Shown piece by piece: positions 43,729-53,578 of a stretch of 64,000 bases of DNA. Origin of the DNA: Bacillota bacterium (lineage in GTDB: Bacteria; Bacillota; Clostridia; Christensenellales; Aristaeellaceae). The DNA lies in assembly GCA_963169565.1 (NCBI GenBank), contig CAUJDI010000063.1:1-64000 (forward strand), in the 5' to 3' direction. The translations under genes and the position numbers were made by a program. Position 1 is the first letter of the stretch; each line of letters starts with the position of its first letter. Below the pieces are notes generated by a model that saw only the letters and a program-made list of their open reading frames with translations, was not told the DNA's origin and searched no databases.

Positions 43729-45844
43729 GCTCCGCCTCCTCGGCCTCCTCCATCTGTTCATGATGCCGGCAAGTCTCGTTGCTGCAGAGGAGCCAGAGAC
43801 TGTTTTTCCGATATCTCTCCGTCATGAAGCTTTCGCAGACCGGGCATTTCTTCTCGGCGACCTTGTCCCATGAGGTAAAGCCACAGTCGGGAAAGCGCTC
43901 GCAGCCATAAAACTTGCGGCCTTTGCGCGTAGTCTTTTCCAGAAGGCCCGCGCCACATGCCGGGCACAGCGCTTTGATATAGGTCAGGACCGGTTTCGTG
44001 CTCCGGCATTCCGGAAAGCGCGGGCAAGCCAGGAAGCGGCCGTACCGGCTCATCTTGTAGACCATCATCGCGCCGCACTGCTCGCAGGGGACATCGGACA
44101 CCTCATCGGGTATCTCGACCTTTTCCAGTTTGCTCTCAGCGTTTTCAACCATTTCGCGGAAGGACGGATAAAATTCCCTCAGGATCGATTTCCATCCTGT
44201 CTTTCCCTCAGCCACCTCATCCAGCCTGTTCTCCATCTGCGCGGTGAACTCAAGATTGACCACGGGTGCGAAGTAATCCAGCATGATGGCGTTTACCATC
44301 TTCCCGATCCGGGTGGGATACAGCTTCTTTTTTTCGCGGGATACATAGCCGCGGGAGAGGATCGTGCCGATGGTGGGCGCATAGGTTGAGGGACGCCCGA
44401 TGCCTTTCTCCTCCAGCGCGCGGATCAGAGAGGCCTCGGTGTATCTGCCCGGCGGCTGGGTGAAGCGCTGCTCTGTCAAAATGTCAAGGATCCTGACCGG
44501 GTCGCCTTCCTTGAAATCCGGCAGGCTGCTCTGTATCTCCTGCCCGTTTTCATCGGTTCCCTCTTCATACAGGGCAGTGAAGCCCGGAAAAGTCTTATGC
44601 TCGGCATAGTAGCGGAGCGTCACGCCCTCGGAGATCAGGTCAGCGGTAAAGGTCTCATAAACGGCGTCCTGCATCTGGCTGGCCAGGAAACGTGAATGGA
44701 TCAGGCGGTACAGCTGCAGCTGCTCCCGGCTAAGGTATGTCTTGACGCTGTCAGGTGTCCTCGCGGCGTCTGTCGGACGAATGGCCTCATGCGCGTCCTG
44801 GGCGCGGCCGGACGCCTTGTATTCCCTCGCTGCCTTGGGAAGATACTTTTCGCCGTAGGTTCTCTCGATCATGTCGCGCGCTGAGGAGACTGCCTCCGCA
44901 CTGACGCGGACGGAATCGGTGCGGATATAGGTGACCAGGCCGACGCTGCCTTCAACGCCCAGCTCAACGCCCTCATACAGTCCCTGGACGACCTGCATCG
45001 TGCGGGAGGAAGTGAAGTTCAGCTTACGGCTGGCTTCCTGCTGCAGGGCGGAGGTCGTAAAGGGCGGAGCGGGGGCCTTGATCCGTTTTTTCCGTTTGAT
45101 CTGGCCGACCTTGAAGGCAGTAGCCTGGATCCTGTCCCGGATCCTGAAGGCGCTTTTCTCATCCTTGACGGCGGTCTTCCTGCCGTTTACTGCGCTGAGC
45201 TTCGCGCGCAGGGGGGTCTTTCCCTGCCTGCTGATCCCGGCCGAGAAATCCGCGCTGATATCCCAATATTCCTCAGGGATGAAGGCGTCGATCTCCTCCT
45301 CGCGCTCGGAAACAAGTCTGAGCGCGACGCTCTGTACGCGTCCGGCTGACAGGCCCTTCTTGATCTTCGCCCACAGGAGGGGACTGATCTGATAACCTAC
45401 GATCCTGTCGAGAACGCGGCGGGCCTGTTGGGCATTCACGCGGTCCATATCGATCATCCGGGGCGCTTTGACAGCGTCCTTCACGTATTTCTTCGTGATC
45501 TCCTGGAACTCCACGCGCACGGGCTTGCTGTCATCCAGTCCAAGCGCCTGAGCCAGATGCCATGAGATCGCTTCCCCTTCCCGGTCAGGATCGGTCGCCA
45601 GCAGCACCTGGCTTGCGCCTTTGGCCATCTTGCGAAGCTTGGCAAGGATCTCCCCCCTGCCGTGTATGGTGATGTACTTGATGGCAAAATCCTCGTCCGG
45701 CTGGATACCGAACTGGGATTTCGGCAGGTCGCGGACGTGCCCCTGCGATGCCTCGACTTTATAGTCCCTTCCTAAAAAACGCGCCACAGTGCGCGCTTTG
45801 GCAGGGGATTCAACAATGACCAGTTTATAACTTCTTGCCTGCAA
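43721..45844 (-). CDS. topA: DNA topoisomerase I
   Basis: Type IA topoisomerase that relaxes negative supercoils. The 707-residue protein begins with the TOPRIM segment KLVIVESPAKARTVARFLG, continues with DPDREGEAISWHLA (acidic metal site) and the active-site tyrosine in GLVTYIRTDS (about residue 300). Three C-terminal zinc-ribbon repeats follow (CEQCGAMM, CPACGAGL, CPVCESFM). The start is a TTG with GGAGG six bases upstream. Usual neighbours dprA and trmFO flank it. Confidence 0.96.
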   Translation of the reverse strand: MQARSYKLVIVESPAKARTVARFLGRDYKVEASQGHVRDLPKSQFGIQPDEDFAIKYITIHGRGEILAKLRKMAKGASQVLLATDPDREGEAISWHLAQALGLDDSKPVRVEFQEITKKYVKDAVKAPRMIDMDRVNAQQARRVLDRIVGYQISPLLWAKIKKGLSAGRVQSVALRLVSEREEEIDAFIPEEYWDISADFSAGISRQGKTPLRAKLSAVNGRKTAVKDEKSAFRIRDRIQATAFKVGQIKRKKRIKAPAPPFTTSALQQEASRKLNFTSSRTMQVVQGLYEGVELGVEGSVGLVTYIRTDSVRVSAEAVSSARDMIERTYGEKYLPKAAREYKASGRAQDAHEAIRPTDAARTPDSVKTYLSREQLQLYRLIHSRFLASQMQDAVYETFTADLISEGVTLRYYAEHKTFPGFTALYEEGTDENGQEIQSSLPDFKEGDPVRILDILTEQRFTQPPGRYTEASLIRALEEKGIGRPSTYAPTIGTILSRGYVSREKKKLYPTRIGKMVNAIMLDYFAPVVNLEFTAQMENRLDEVAEGKTGWKSILREFYPSFREMVENAESKLEKVEIPDEVSDVPCEQCGAMMVYKMSRYGRFLACPRFPECRSTKPVLTYIKALCPACGAGLLEKTTRKGRKFYGCERFPDCGFTSWDKVAEKKCPVCESFMTERYRKNSLWLLCSNETCRHHEQMEEAEEAEHA

Positions 45845-45862
45845 AAAAGCCTCCAGCGATCG

Positions 45863-46957
45863 TCATCTCCGGGCCTGCCTGAACATGCGGCCGGGAAGGG
45901 AATCGATCAGTCCAAATAGTTCCAGCTGCGTGATCGTCACATTCAGCTGCGGCGCCGGGACCTCAAGGAGCTCCAATAATTCGTCAAAGCCCCTGGGTTC
46001 ATCGCACAGCGCATCATATAGCCTGCGCTGCTGGTTTGTCAAATCAGGCATCGGTAACTCCAGCTGCTCAGCGCCTTGTCCATGCTGCCAGCCCATGTCC
46101 TCCATGATGTCCGCAGCCGAGGTGACAAGGCGGGCCCCTTCACGGATCATGCGGTGGGGCAGCTCGCTGCCCGGCAAGCCCACCTGACCGGGCAGCGCGA
46201 ACACTTCCCGTCCCTGTTCCAGCGCGTGCCCAATGGTGATCTGGGTGCCGCTCTTCTCCCGTGCTTCGATCAGCACGACGCCGTGGCTGAGCCCTGAGAC
46301 CAGGCGGTTCCGGAAGGGGAAATGGAAGGAGAGCGGTCCGGCGCTGGGATGAAACTCGCTGATCAGGGCCCCACCCTGTCGGATCATCTTTTCTGCCAGG
46401 TCAGCGTTCTCCTGCGGATACACGCGGTTGATGCCGGAACCAAGAATGGCGACGGTCCTTCCACCGCCGTCCAGCGCGCCCTCATGCGCAGCGGTATCGA
46501 CCCCCCGGGCCAGGCCGCTCACCACGGTGACGCCGTTTACAGCCAGATCCCTCGCGATGCGAAAAGCCTGGTCCCGTCCGTATTTTGTCTCGCGACGGGA
46601 TCCGATGATCGCGATGACGCGTTCCTCGTGCTTTATCATCCTTCCCCTATAAAACAGCAGATCGGGGGGATCCCCGATCCTTTCCAGCAGGTCCGGAAAA
46701 GCCTGATCACCAAAAACAGCCAGCGAGATCCCGCTGCGAATGATGGACTTCTCGATCCTGTCCAGGCCCTTTGTACGCAGGTCAGCCAGCTCGGCATATG
46801 CCTTGCTCCCCGTGACCAGCGCCATATCCGGCGTGAACCCGTCAAAGACCGCTTCCGCGGACAGGTATGTTTCAAGCAGGCGCTTTCGACTGCTGTAACT
46901 CAGGGATTCACTGCAGGAAAGCCAGACCCGGCAAAGCCTTTCCCGTGTTTCAGGCAT
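45863..46957 (-). CDS. dprA: DNA-processing protein DprA
   Basis: Binds incoming single-stranded DNA and loads RecA during natural transformation; kept in many non-competent Firmicutes. About 364 residues: an N-terminal SAM-like domain, a Rossmann domain with IIGSRRETKYG, VVSGLARGVDTAAHEGAL and AILGSGINRVYP, HFPFRNRLVSGLSHGVVLIEA, and a C-terminal winged helix (TNQQRRLYDALCDEPRGFDELL). The start at 46957 has GGGGTGA six bases upstream and overlaps the yifB stop by 8 bases; a GTG at 46966 is possible. Confidence 0.94.
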   Translation of the reverse strand: MPETRERLCRVWLSCSESLSYSSRKRLLETYLSAEAVFDGFTPDMALVTGSKAYAELADLRTKGLDRIEKSIIRSGISLAVFGDQAFPDLLERIGDPPDLLFYRGRMIKHEERVIAIIGSRRETKYGRDQAFRIARDLAVNGVTVVSGLARGVDTAAHEGALDGGGRTVAILGSGINRVYPQENADLAEKMIRQGGALISEFHPSAGPLSFHFPFRNRLVSGLSHGVVLIEAREKSGTQITIGHALEQGREVFALPGQVGLPGSELPHRMIREGARLVTSAADIMEDMGWQHGQGAEQLELPMPDLTNQQRRLYDALCDEPRGFDELLELLEVPAPQLNVTITQLELFGLIDSLPGRMFRQARR

Positions 46958-48497
46958 GTCGGTCACCCCAGTATTTCCCGTCCAGCATGCGATATTGCAC
47001 GGCTTCCGCCATCGCGGCCAGACCGACCGCCTCCTCGCTGGCCAGGTCGGCGATGGTCCTGGCCACCTTGATGAGCCGTGTATAGGCGCGCATGCTCATC
47101 CCATATCGTTTCACCGCGTTTTGAAGGAGCGACAGCGCGTCCGGCGTGACGTTCGCCGCTCTTTCCATATTTTTGCCTTTCATCTGCGCGTTGGTGCGGA
47201 TCCCTGTTCCATGAAAGCGCTTTTCCTGAAGGTCCCTCGCCAACCGGACCCTTTCCCTGACCTCAAGGCTGCCCTCCGTCGACGGCCCTTTGACGATCTC
47301 CTCCACCGGCACCGCGTCCACCTCCACCTGGATGTCGATGCGATCCAGCAGAGGGCCGGAGATCCTGTCAAGGTACTTCCTGATCTCATGGCTGCCGCAG
47401 CGGCAGTGGTGCGTCTTGCTGCCAAAGTAGCCGCAGGGGCATGGATTCATGCTGGCGATCATCATGATCCGAGACAGGTACTGGGTGTGCGCTTTCACGC
47501 GGGAAATGGTGATCTCGCCGTCCTCCAGCGGCTGGCGCAGCGCCTCCAGGATATGCCGCGGGTATTCCGGCATTTCATCCAGAAACAGGACACCGTTGTG
47601 AGCGAGGGATACCTCCCCCGGCAGGGCGTGGGTCCCTCCTCCGATAAGCGAGGCAAGGGACGCCGTGTGATGCGGGGAGCGGAACGGCCGCTGAGTGATC
47701 AGCCCCGAGCCGGGTTTGAGCACGCCTGCCGCGGAGTGGATGCGGGTCGTCTCAAAGGCCTCCTCCTGCTTCATTTCCGGCAGCAGTCCGGGCAGACAGC
47801 GCGCCAGCAGGGTCTTTCCGGAGCCCGGGGTCCCGATGAGCAAAAGATTGTGCCCTCCGGCAGCCGCGATCTCCAGCGCACGCCTGGCGGCCTGCTGCCC
47901 GCGCACCTGGGACAGGTCCGTGTCATATGTGTTTCCTGTCAGGCAGTCTTCATAATTCTTCTGGATCTGCGCCGGGATATGCAGTTTACCGGAAAGATGC
48001 TGTGCCGTTTCATACAGGCTGGCAGCGGGGTACACCTCCATCCCGCTGACAACCTCGACCTCCCTGGCGTTGTCCCTGGGCAGGATGACTTTTCGGATGC
48101 CAAGTCCATGCGCGCGGATCACCATGGATAAAGCCCCGTTCACCGGGCGGAGTTTCCCGTCCAGCGCAAGCTCCCCGAACATCAGTATATCCTCTATGCC
48201 GGGCGCCTGCAGCTGGCGGCTGGCCAAAATGACAGCGAGGGCAATGGGTAGGTCGAAAGCGCCGCCCTCCTTGCGCAGGTCGGCAGGCGAGAGGCTGACG
48301 ACGGTATGCCCGATGGGCATGATGAATCCGCTGTTTTTCAGCGCTGCGCCCACCCGGTCGCGGCTCTCCCTGACCGCGGCGTCAGGAAGGCCGACGATGT
48401 TGAACTGGAAACTGCTGGCGGAGGTGATGAAGGCCTCCACGTTGACCGGTTCTCCCTGGATCCCATTGAGCGCCATACATTTCGTCCGCGCAAGCAT
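46950..48497 (-). CDS. YifB/ComM family Mg-chelatase-like AAA ATPase
   Basis: A 515-residue ATPase related to ComM, a branch-migration helicase in transformation of some Gram-negatives. It has an N-terminal ChlI-type domain (RDRVGAALKNSGF), a Walker A GTPGSGKTLLARCLPGLLP, Walker B VLFLDEMPEYPRHILEALRQP, and a Cys-rich loop NPCPCGYFGSKTHHCRCG, then a C-terminal lid with YTRLIKVARTIADL. It is directly upstream of dprA, as is common in Firmicutes, and 15 bases downstream of the giant glycosyltransferase gene. Confidence 0.94.
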   Translation of the reverse strand: MLARTKCMALNGIQGEPVNVEAFITSASSFQFNIVGLPDAAVRESRDRVGAALKNSGFIMPIGHTVVSLSPADLRKEGGAFDLPIALAVILASRQLQAPGIEDILMFGELALDGKLRPVNGALSMVIRAHGLGIRKVILPRDNAREVEVVSGMEVYPAASLYETAQHLSGKLHIPAQIQKNYEDCLTGNTYDTDLSQVRGQQAARRALEIAAAGGHNLLLIGTPGSGKTLLARCLPGLLPEMKQEEAFETTRIHSAAGVLKPGSGLITQRPFRSPHHTASLASLIGGGTHALPGEVSLAHNGVLFLDEMPEYPRHILEALRQPLEDGEITISRVKAHTQYLSRIMMIASMNPCPCGYFGSKTHHCRCGSHEIRKYLDRISGPLLDRIDIQVEVDAVPVEEIVKGPSTEGSLEVRERVRLARDLQEKRFHGTGIRTNAQMKGKNMERAANVTPDALSLLQNAVKRYGMSMRAYTRLIKVARTIADLASEEAVGLAAMAEAVQYRMLDGKYWGDRHA

Positions 48498-48512
48498 CTG
48501 AAGGTCCCTTTC

Positions 48513-51500
48513 TCAGTAGTAGAGCCAGTTCGGGAACCATTTCATCGCATCCAGCCAGGCTGTGGAAACCCTCATGCCGCTGAGGTATGGGAAAAACGCG
48601 ATGAACAGGATCAGGGCGACGGTAGGGAGGCCGATCAGGAGCGCTTTCCCGACCCGTCCATACCTTTTCATCAGATAGCTGACCAGAAGGGTGATACACA
48701 GGATGATGAAGGGGACGGAAGGAAAATAATGATAGATATAGGTGCCGCGTGGCACCAGGATCCATGGCAGGTATTGGGCCGCGAAGGCGGTCAGCAGCAT
48801 CATGGGGCGTCTGTCGCGGCACAGTGATTCAGGCGCGCGAATGATGCCGGCATATGAGACGGCCTTATAACCGGCAAGAATCAGAACCATGACGAGCGCT
48901 ATGAGACCGCCCCACCAGACCAGAGGATTGCCGAAGGAGAGGATGGTGCTGGCTGTACCGTTGACCACGCCGCCGGAGTAATAGTACATCGGTTTAATGA
49001 TCAGCGGCCACTCATACCATGGGGAGCTGAAAAAGTGATCCGCCCCAAGGCCTTTAGCGGAATGGTAACTGAACATCCCCTGATTCGCGCTGATGACCTT
49101 CCTGACGGTCAGCCCGCCGGGCGTGCTGATGAATACCGGGAAATAGGACAGATAATAGATCACCGCCGGGACAGCAACAAAGAACAGCAGGCACCACAGG
49201 GCTGTCAGAAGGGTGTTTATGAACCATTTTTCAGCGTATGCCTTCGCTTTCTCCGCCTTGTTCCCCAGCGCGTCAAGCTCCTTGCGCGTCAGTTTCGCGC
49301 AGGCAAGCCCCCTGCGCGCCATCCTGACGACCGACCAGAAAAACAGCACAGCCAATCCCGCGCCGGCATAGATCCCCGTCCATTTGCTCGCGATCGCCAG
49401 CCCCATCATGAGCCCGGAGAGGAACAGGGACGGCAGGGTCTTTTTCAGCGGCTGCAGGAAATAATCCATGTTCATCCATCGGAACATGAAGTAATAGGCA
49501 TAGATGATGAACAGGGTCGCGAAGCTGTCGATGGTCGCGATGCGGGTCTGAGTAAAGTGCATGAAGTCAAAGGCCATCAGCAGCATCGCGAACACGCCGA
49601 ACCTTTTGCGGCCGGTCAACTGCCTGCCCAGGAGGTACAGCCCGGGCAGCATGAGTACCCCGGCCAAAGCGCCCGCGAAACGCCAACCGAATGGCGTCAT
49701 GCCGAAAACCATCACGCTGAAGGTCATCAGCACCTTCCCCAGCGGGGGATGGCTTGTCTCATAGATCGCGCTGGGCTCCTCGCCCAGCAGCGCATTGCGC
49801 TGTTCGTAGGCCGTGCGGGCATGGTAGATCTCGTCAAAGTACATGCTGTTGTACCAGCTGGGCGGGCCGGAAAGCGTCCCCTGCTCGTCAACCAGCGCTT
49901 CCGCTCCAGGGGATGCCGGGGAGAGCGGGATGTTCTCCCCCGTCCCCAGATCCTGAGCAACCACCTCCATCAGCGTGAGCTTCGTGCCTGGTGCGGTCAA
50001 GCGGATATAGCGGCCTGACAGTTCCTGCGGAATGCCGAAGTAGGAGACAGATCCGTCCGGGGACCGGGAAGCCTGGCTGAGCGTCCTCCAGGCGAAGCAG
50101 TCGCCGTACTGCACCCGGGCGGGGTATAAAAACCAGTCTTCACCGTTTTCACTGGTCTCTACGGTGAACTCACTGTCCTGCCAGTGGATCCCCGGGAACA
50201 TCAGGAACCTGAATGAGCGTGTCTCCCCCAGGTCCAGCGTCGCTGAGACGTTTTCACCGCCGGACACCCAGGGCGTTTGTGGAGAAACGGTGGAGCCGAG
50301 GTTGACAAAGGCCAGGATGGCATACAGGGCCGTGATGCCAAGGATGATCGCCACGTCCTTTCGGCCAGGATTCGCCACGCGAGGCGTGTCGGCAAGGAAC
50401 GCAAGGCGGTCATTCCGCCTGGTTTCAACGCGCTTGATCAGTTTCCGCCTGAAGGGGCGGACCTGTGAATCCGGGCGGGTCAGTTCCATCCCCAGGTAGA
50501 GCGCATAGGACGCGACGGGGAGGCTGAACGCGGACAGCGCGTATTCCAACCAGGCGGAATCGCTGACGAGCCCTGCCATGGGAGCGGAAAGGTTTCCCGA
50601 AGCGCCGCCGATCCGTACGCCCCGGTCCAGCGCAACGCCGGAATTGAGGAAGCACAGCGCGGTGACGCAGATCAGCAGGAGAAGAAGCCGCCGATCGCGC
50701 CTTAGGACATATGCCAGCGTCAGCAGGGATACGGCCAGGAAAAGATACCGCTCATGCATCATGACGCCCAGAACGAAAAAGAGGGTCAGGAGAACACCGG
50801 CCATGAGGGAAAGGTTCTCCGCCTTTTTCCCCCTGACGTATTGCCAGGAAACCATCAGGAAGGAAGAGACCATCAGCAAGGTACCCTGAAGCGAAAAGCT
50901 CATCGGGAACAGGGTGACAAGCGCCGGAATCAGCGCGGCGAGCAGGGGCGCTTCATTTAAAAGCGATTTGGCAAGTTTCTCTTCACCGGAGGATTTTCTT
51001 CCTTGCCACAGGAAGACTGCCGTCGGGATCAGCAAGACGAACAAGCCCGTCAGCCGCAGCAGGAAGGGCGCGGGATCGGCAATGCCGGTCCAGTTCCTGC
51101 CGAACAGGAAAAACAGGTTCGCCGCGTTGACAGAGGCGTAGTTGTAGTACCCCATGGTGTCCCCGTAATGGGAGATCAGCCAGGGGATCCCGTTTTGCTC
51201 ATTGAAGAAGGGCAACGCGACCGCGGCGGCGGCAAGGATCGACAGCAGGATGCCAATCAGCACGCTGCGCAGCAGCGCTTTCCTGTCCTTCTGCCAGAAC
51301 CACTCCATCACCAGGGCCAGCAGCCCCAGCGGACCTGCCATCAGCGCCTGCGGCTTCATCAGGACCGCCAGCACGTATACCGGCAGCGCAAATTGCCAGC
51401 GTTGTGTGCTGATCATCAGGACTGCGATCATCAACAGCAGCGAAGGCACGCTGTCGACCTGACCCCAGGCGGAACCGACCAGGTAAGGCAACGGGCTGAA

Positions 51501-52619
51501 GGCGTACAGCATGGCCAACAGCAGCGCCGCGCGGTGGCCGACGCTCTTTTTGGCGATCAGGTACAGCAGCGTGACAATGCCCATGTCAAAGAACATCGCG
51601 GGCAGCTTGACCATCATCTCCGTCGCGCCGGTGCCAAGCGCCCTGCCGATCAGCCCCAGCGGCCACAGGACCAGCATATACCCCGGCGGATAATCGCTCA
51701 GGGTATCGGTGAGGTAAAATCCTGCCGGTCCGATCTCCGCCATCTGATTGGCCCATGCCCTGAAACAGCTGATGTCGACCGGGAATCCCGGCACGAACCA
51801 GGCGATGAGCAGCCTCGACAGAAACGCAGCAAGCAATAAGGAGAACAATTCAAGATACTGCTGCCGGCTGCTTTGTGACAGCTCGTTCTGCGCGTGCCGC
51901 TCAACCCCGGAAGCAAAGAACAGAAGCAGCAGCGCGCCGAACGCCATCATCACCAGCAGCCAGGGGGCGGCGGGCCGGGCCGGGGCAGTATCCGTATCCG
52001 AAATATCGATCTGTGCCCTCTCCTGCTGATCCCAGGACTCAACATAGTATCCATTGGGCACGTCCTCAACAGCCATCAGGGAGAGCCCGTCGAATTCAGC
52101 AAAGCCGGCGGACTCGCCCGAGTAACCGCCAAGGCGGGCAAACAGAGCCACCTCCCGCTGATTGCTGCCCGTTCTGCCGTAAAGCGTTATTCCTTCCCAT
52201 TCGCCTTTTGTGTCATATACCGGTTCAGAGAAAACATAGATGCCCCCGACGGACAGGTTGGCGCCGCGGCCTCCGTCTGCCAAAGCGCGGACATAGCCGC
52301 TGAAGCGGTAAAGGGTATCCGGGCTGACCTGAACAGGCTGGGCAAAACGGGCGTCGTTGGGCGAGTGATTGTCGATCCGGATGCCGTTGCCGCTCTTTCC
52401 TGCCGTCACGGAAAAGTCCGTGATGTCCGGGTCATTGAAATAGGACTCCGGCAGCCAGTGCTCGGGCAGCAGTTCCGCGCTGACCAGCTCGAACTCCCCG
52501 TTTTGAAGCAGTTCGACCCCCGTTTTGGCAGGCTTGGTTTGTCGCGCCGAGAGCAATACGATCAACGCCAGGGCCAGCGCCACGGCGGCCAGCAGCAGGA
52601 CGGGTCTCTTTCCTTTCAT
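48513..52619 (-). CDS. Double GT-C glycosyltransferase fusion with C-terminal PMT/GT39 domain
   Basis: A 1368-residue membrane protein. After an N-terminal helix (residues about 5-25) comes an exported beta-sandwich like CBM4/9 (about 33-190: LLQNGEFELVSAELLPEHW), then a first GT-C glycosyltransferase core of about 12 helices (about 215-740) with FPVDISCFRAWANQMAE and YPPGYMLVLWPLG, typical of dolichol/polyprenyl-phosphate-sugar enzymes. A second soluble discoidin-like domain follows (about 785-905), then a PMT (GT39) module with FDEIYHARTAYE, ETSHPPLGK, FTQTRIATIDSFAT and ASKWTGIYAG. So two lipid-linked-sugar transferases are fused, each with a carbohydrate-binding-like domain. Protein O-mannosylation or glycan synthesis on the cell surface is likely. 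It lies between yraN and yifB in a housekeeping operon. Confidence 0.85.
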   Translation of the reverse strand: MKGKRPVLLLAAVALALALIVLLSARQTKPAKTGVELLQNGEFELVSAELLPEHWLPESYFNDPDITDFSVTAGKSGNGIRIDNHSPNDARFAQPVQVSPDTLYRFSGYVRALADGGRGANLSVGGIYVFSEPVYDTKGEWEGITLYGRTGSNQREVALFARLGGYSGESAGFAEFDGLSLMAVEDVPNGYYVESWDQQERAQIDISDTDTAPARPAAPWLLVMMAFGALLLLFFASGVERHAQNELSQSSRQQYLELFSLLLAAFLSRLLIAWFVPGFPVDISCFRAWANQMAEIGPAGFYLTDTLSDYPPGYMLVLWPLGLIGRALGTGATEMMVKLPAMFFDMGIVTLLYLIAKKSVGHRAALLLAMLYAFSPLPYLVGSAWGQVDSVPSLLLMIAVLMISTQRWQFALPVYVLAVLMKPQALMAGPLGLLALVMEWFWQKDRKALLRSVLIGILLSILAAAAVALPFFNEQNGIPWLISHYGDTMGYYNYASVNAANLFFLFGRNWTGIADPAPFLLRLTGLFVLLIPTAVFLWQGRKSSGEEKLAKSLLNEAPLLAALIPALVTLFPMSFSLQGTLLMVSSFLMVSWQYVRGKKAENLSLMAGVLLTLFFVLGVMMHERYLFLAVSLLTLAYVLRRDRRLLLLLICVTALCFLNSGVALDRGVRIGGASGNLSAPMAGLVSDSAWLEYALSAFSLPVASYALYLGMELTRPDSQVRPFRRKLIKRVETRRNDRLAFLADTPRVANPGRKDVAIILGITALYAILAFVNLGSTVSPQTPWVSGGENVSATLDLGETRSFRFLMFPGIHWQDSEFTVETSENGEDWFLYPARVQYGDCFAWRTLSQASRSPDGSVSYFGIPQELSGRYIRLTAPGTKLTLMEVVAQDLGTGENIPLSPASPGAEALVDEQGTLSGPPSWYNSMYFDEIYHARTAYEQRNALLGEEPSAIYETSHPPLGKVLMTFSVMVFGMTPFGWRFAGALAGVLMLPGLYLLGRQLTGRKRFGVFAMLLMAFDFMHFTQTRIATIDSFATLFIIYAYYFMFRWMNMDYFLQPLKKTLPSLFLSGLMMGLAIASKWTGIYAGAGLAVLFFWSVVRMARRGLACAKLTRKELDALGNKAEKAKAYAEKWFINTLLTALWCLLFFVAVPAVIYYLSYFPVFISTPGGLTVRKVISANQGMFSYHSAKGLGADHFFSSPWYEWPLIIKPMYYYSGGVVNGTASTILSFGNPLVWWGGLIALVMVLILAGYKAVSYAGIIRAPESLCRDRRPMMLLTAFAAQYLPWILVPRGTYIYHYFPSVPFIILCITLLVSYLMKRYGRVGKALLIGLPTVALILFIAFFPYLSGMRVSTAWLDAMKWFPNWLYY

Positions 52620-52628
52620 TGCTTCTCC

Positions 52629-52970
52629 TCAGTTTTCATGCAGGATGTCAGGAAAATACAGCACGCCGGCGCGGGTGATCTCCAGACAGCCGATTCGGTA
52701 CCGCGCAGGCTTTGCTGACAGATACACACGGACCGCGTTTTTCAGTTTTATCCGCTTGTCGCGCGTGATGCTGTCCAGCCCGGAGCCCAGCCTGCCTTCA
52801 GGGCGGTACTTGACTTCTATGAAGCACAGGACATCCCGGTCGCGGGCGATGATGTCGATCTCCCCATGCACTGTGCGGAAACGGGTCTTCAGGATGCGAA
52901 GCCCCTGCCGTGAAAGATACTCCGCGGCGAGGAGTTCCCCCAGCAGGCCTGTTTGATGTCCGGTCATCAT
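52629..52970 (-). CDS. YraN/UPF0102 family protein
   Basis: A 113-residue member of the UPF0102 family with a restriction-endonuclease-like core: GEIDIIARDRDVLCFIEVKYR supplies the acidic and E-x-K residues. Its biological job is not settled, though nuclease or Holliday-junction roles are suspected from the fold and from its constant position by rnhB. The start at 52970 overlaps the rnhB stop (ATGA), which is preferred to the track's 53012. Confidence 0.9.
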   Translation of the reverse strand: MMTGHQTGLLGELLAAEYLSRQGLRILKTRFRTVHGEIDIIARDRDVLCFIEVKYRPEGRLGSGLDSITRDKRIKLKNAVRVYLSAKPARYRIGCLEITRAGVLYFPDILHEN

Positions 52971-53578
52971 CGAAGTATCCTTTTCAGGAAGGTCATACGG
53001 TGCTCGGGACAAGGCCCGAATGCCCTGACGGCCTCGACGTGCGCTTTTGTCCCATAACCCTTGTGGGATGCGAACCCAAACGCCGGGTAAAGGCGGTCCA
53101 GCGTCAGCATTTCCCTGTCCCTGGTGACCTTTGCCACGATGGACGCGGCGGCAATGGCGTAGCTGATCGCATCGCCGTGGATGATGGCCCTCTCTTCACC
53201 GTCAAGTCCGACGTTCGTGACCGCATCGATGAGGAACAGACGGACAGGCGCCCCTGCAGCGGCGCGGCGCATGGCCAGCTTGGTCGCCTGGAGAATGTTG
53301 ATCTCATCGATCTCCCGGGCTTCAGCTCTGCCTGTCCCGACAAAAACGGCATGCCGGAGGATCTGATCATACAGCAGCTCACGCTGTCTTTCGGACAGGG
53401 CTTTTGAATCATACACGCCCTCGATCCTGGGCGTTCCGGGCATCACCACGCAGGCTGCCGTGACACATCCCGCCAGAGGCCCCCGACCCGCCTCATCGAT
53501 CCCGGCAAAGCGCAGGCCCCTATCCCGCAGCGCTTCGTCATGGGCGTAGACGCCCTTGATGCGTTCAGCCTTCGTCAA
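52967..53578 (-). CDS. rnhB: Ribonuclease HII
   Basis: Removes RNA and misincorporated ribonucleotides from DNA. About 203 residues, with the catalytic motif GIDEAGRGPLAG near residue 25, an LIDAVTN aspartate, and HKGYGTKAH near the C-terminus. The start is a TTG at 53578, preceded by GGCGGAGG five bases upstream, overlapping rbgA by 14 bases; the track's 33 additional residues lie in rbgA sequence and are not conserved. Confidence 0.94.
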   Translation of the reverse strand: MTKAERIKGVYAHDEALRDRGLRFAGIDEAGRGPLAGCVTAACVVMPGTPRIEGVYDSKALSERQRELLYDQILRHAVFVGTGRAEAREIDEINILQATKLAMRRAAAGAPVRLFLIDAVTNVGLDGEERAIIHGDAISYAIAAASIVAKVTRDREMLTLDRLYPAFGFASHKGYGTKAHVEAVRAFGPCPEHRMTFLKRILR

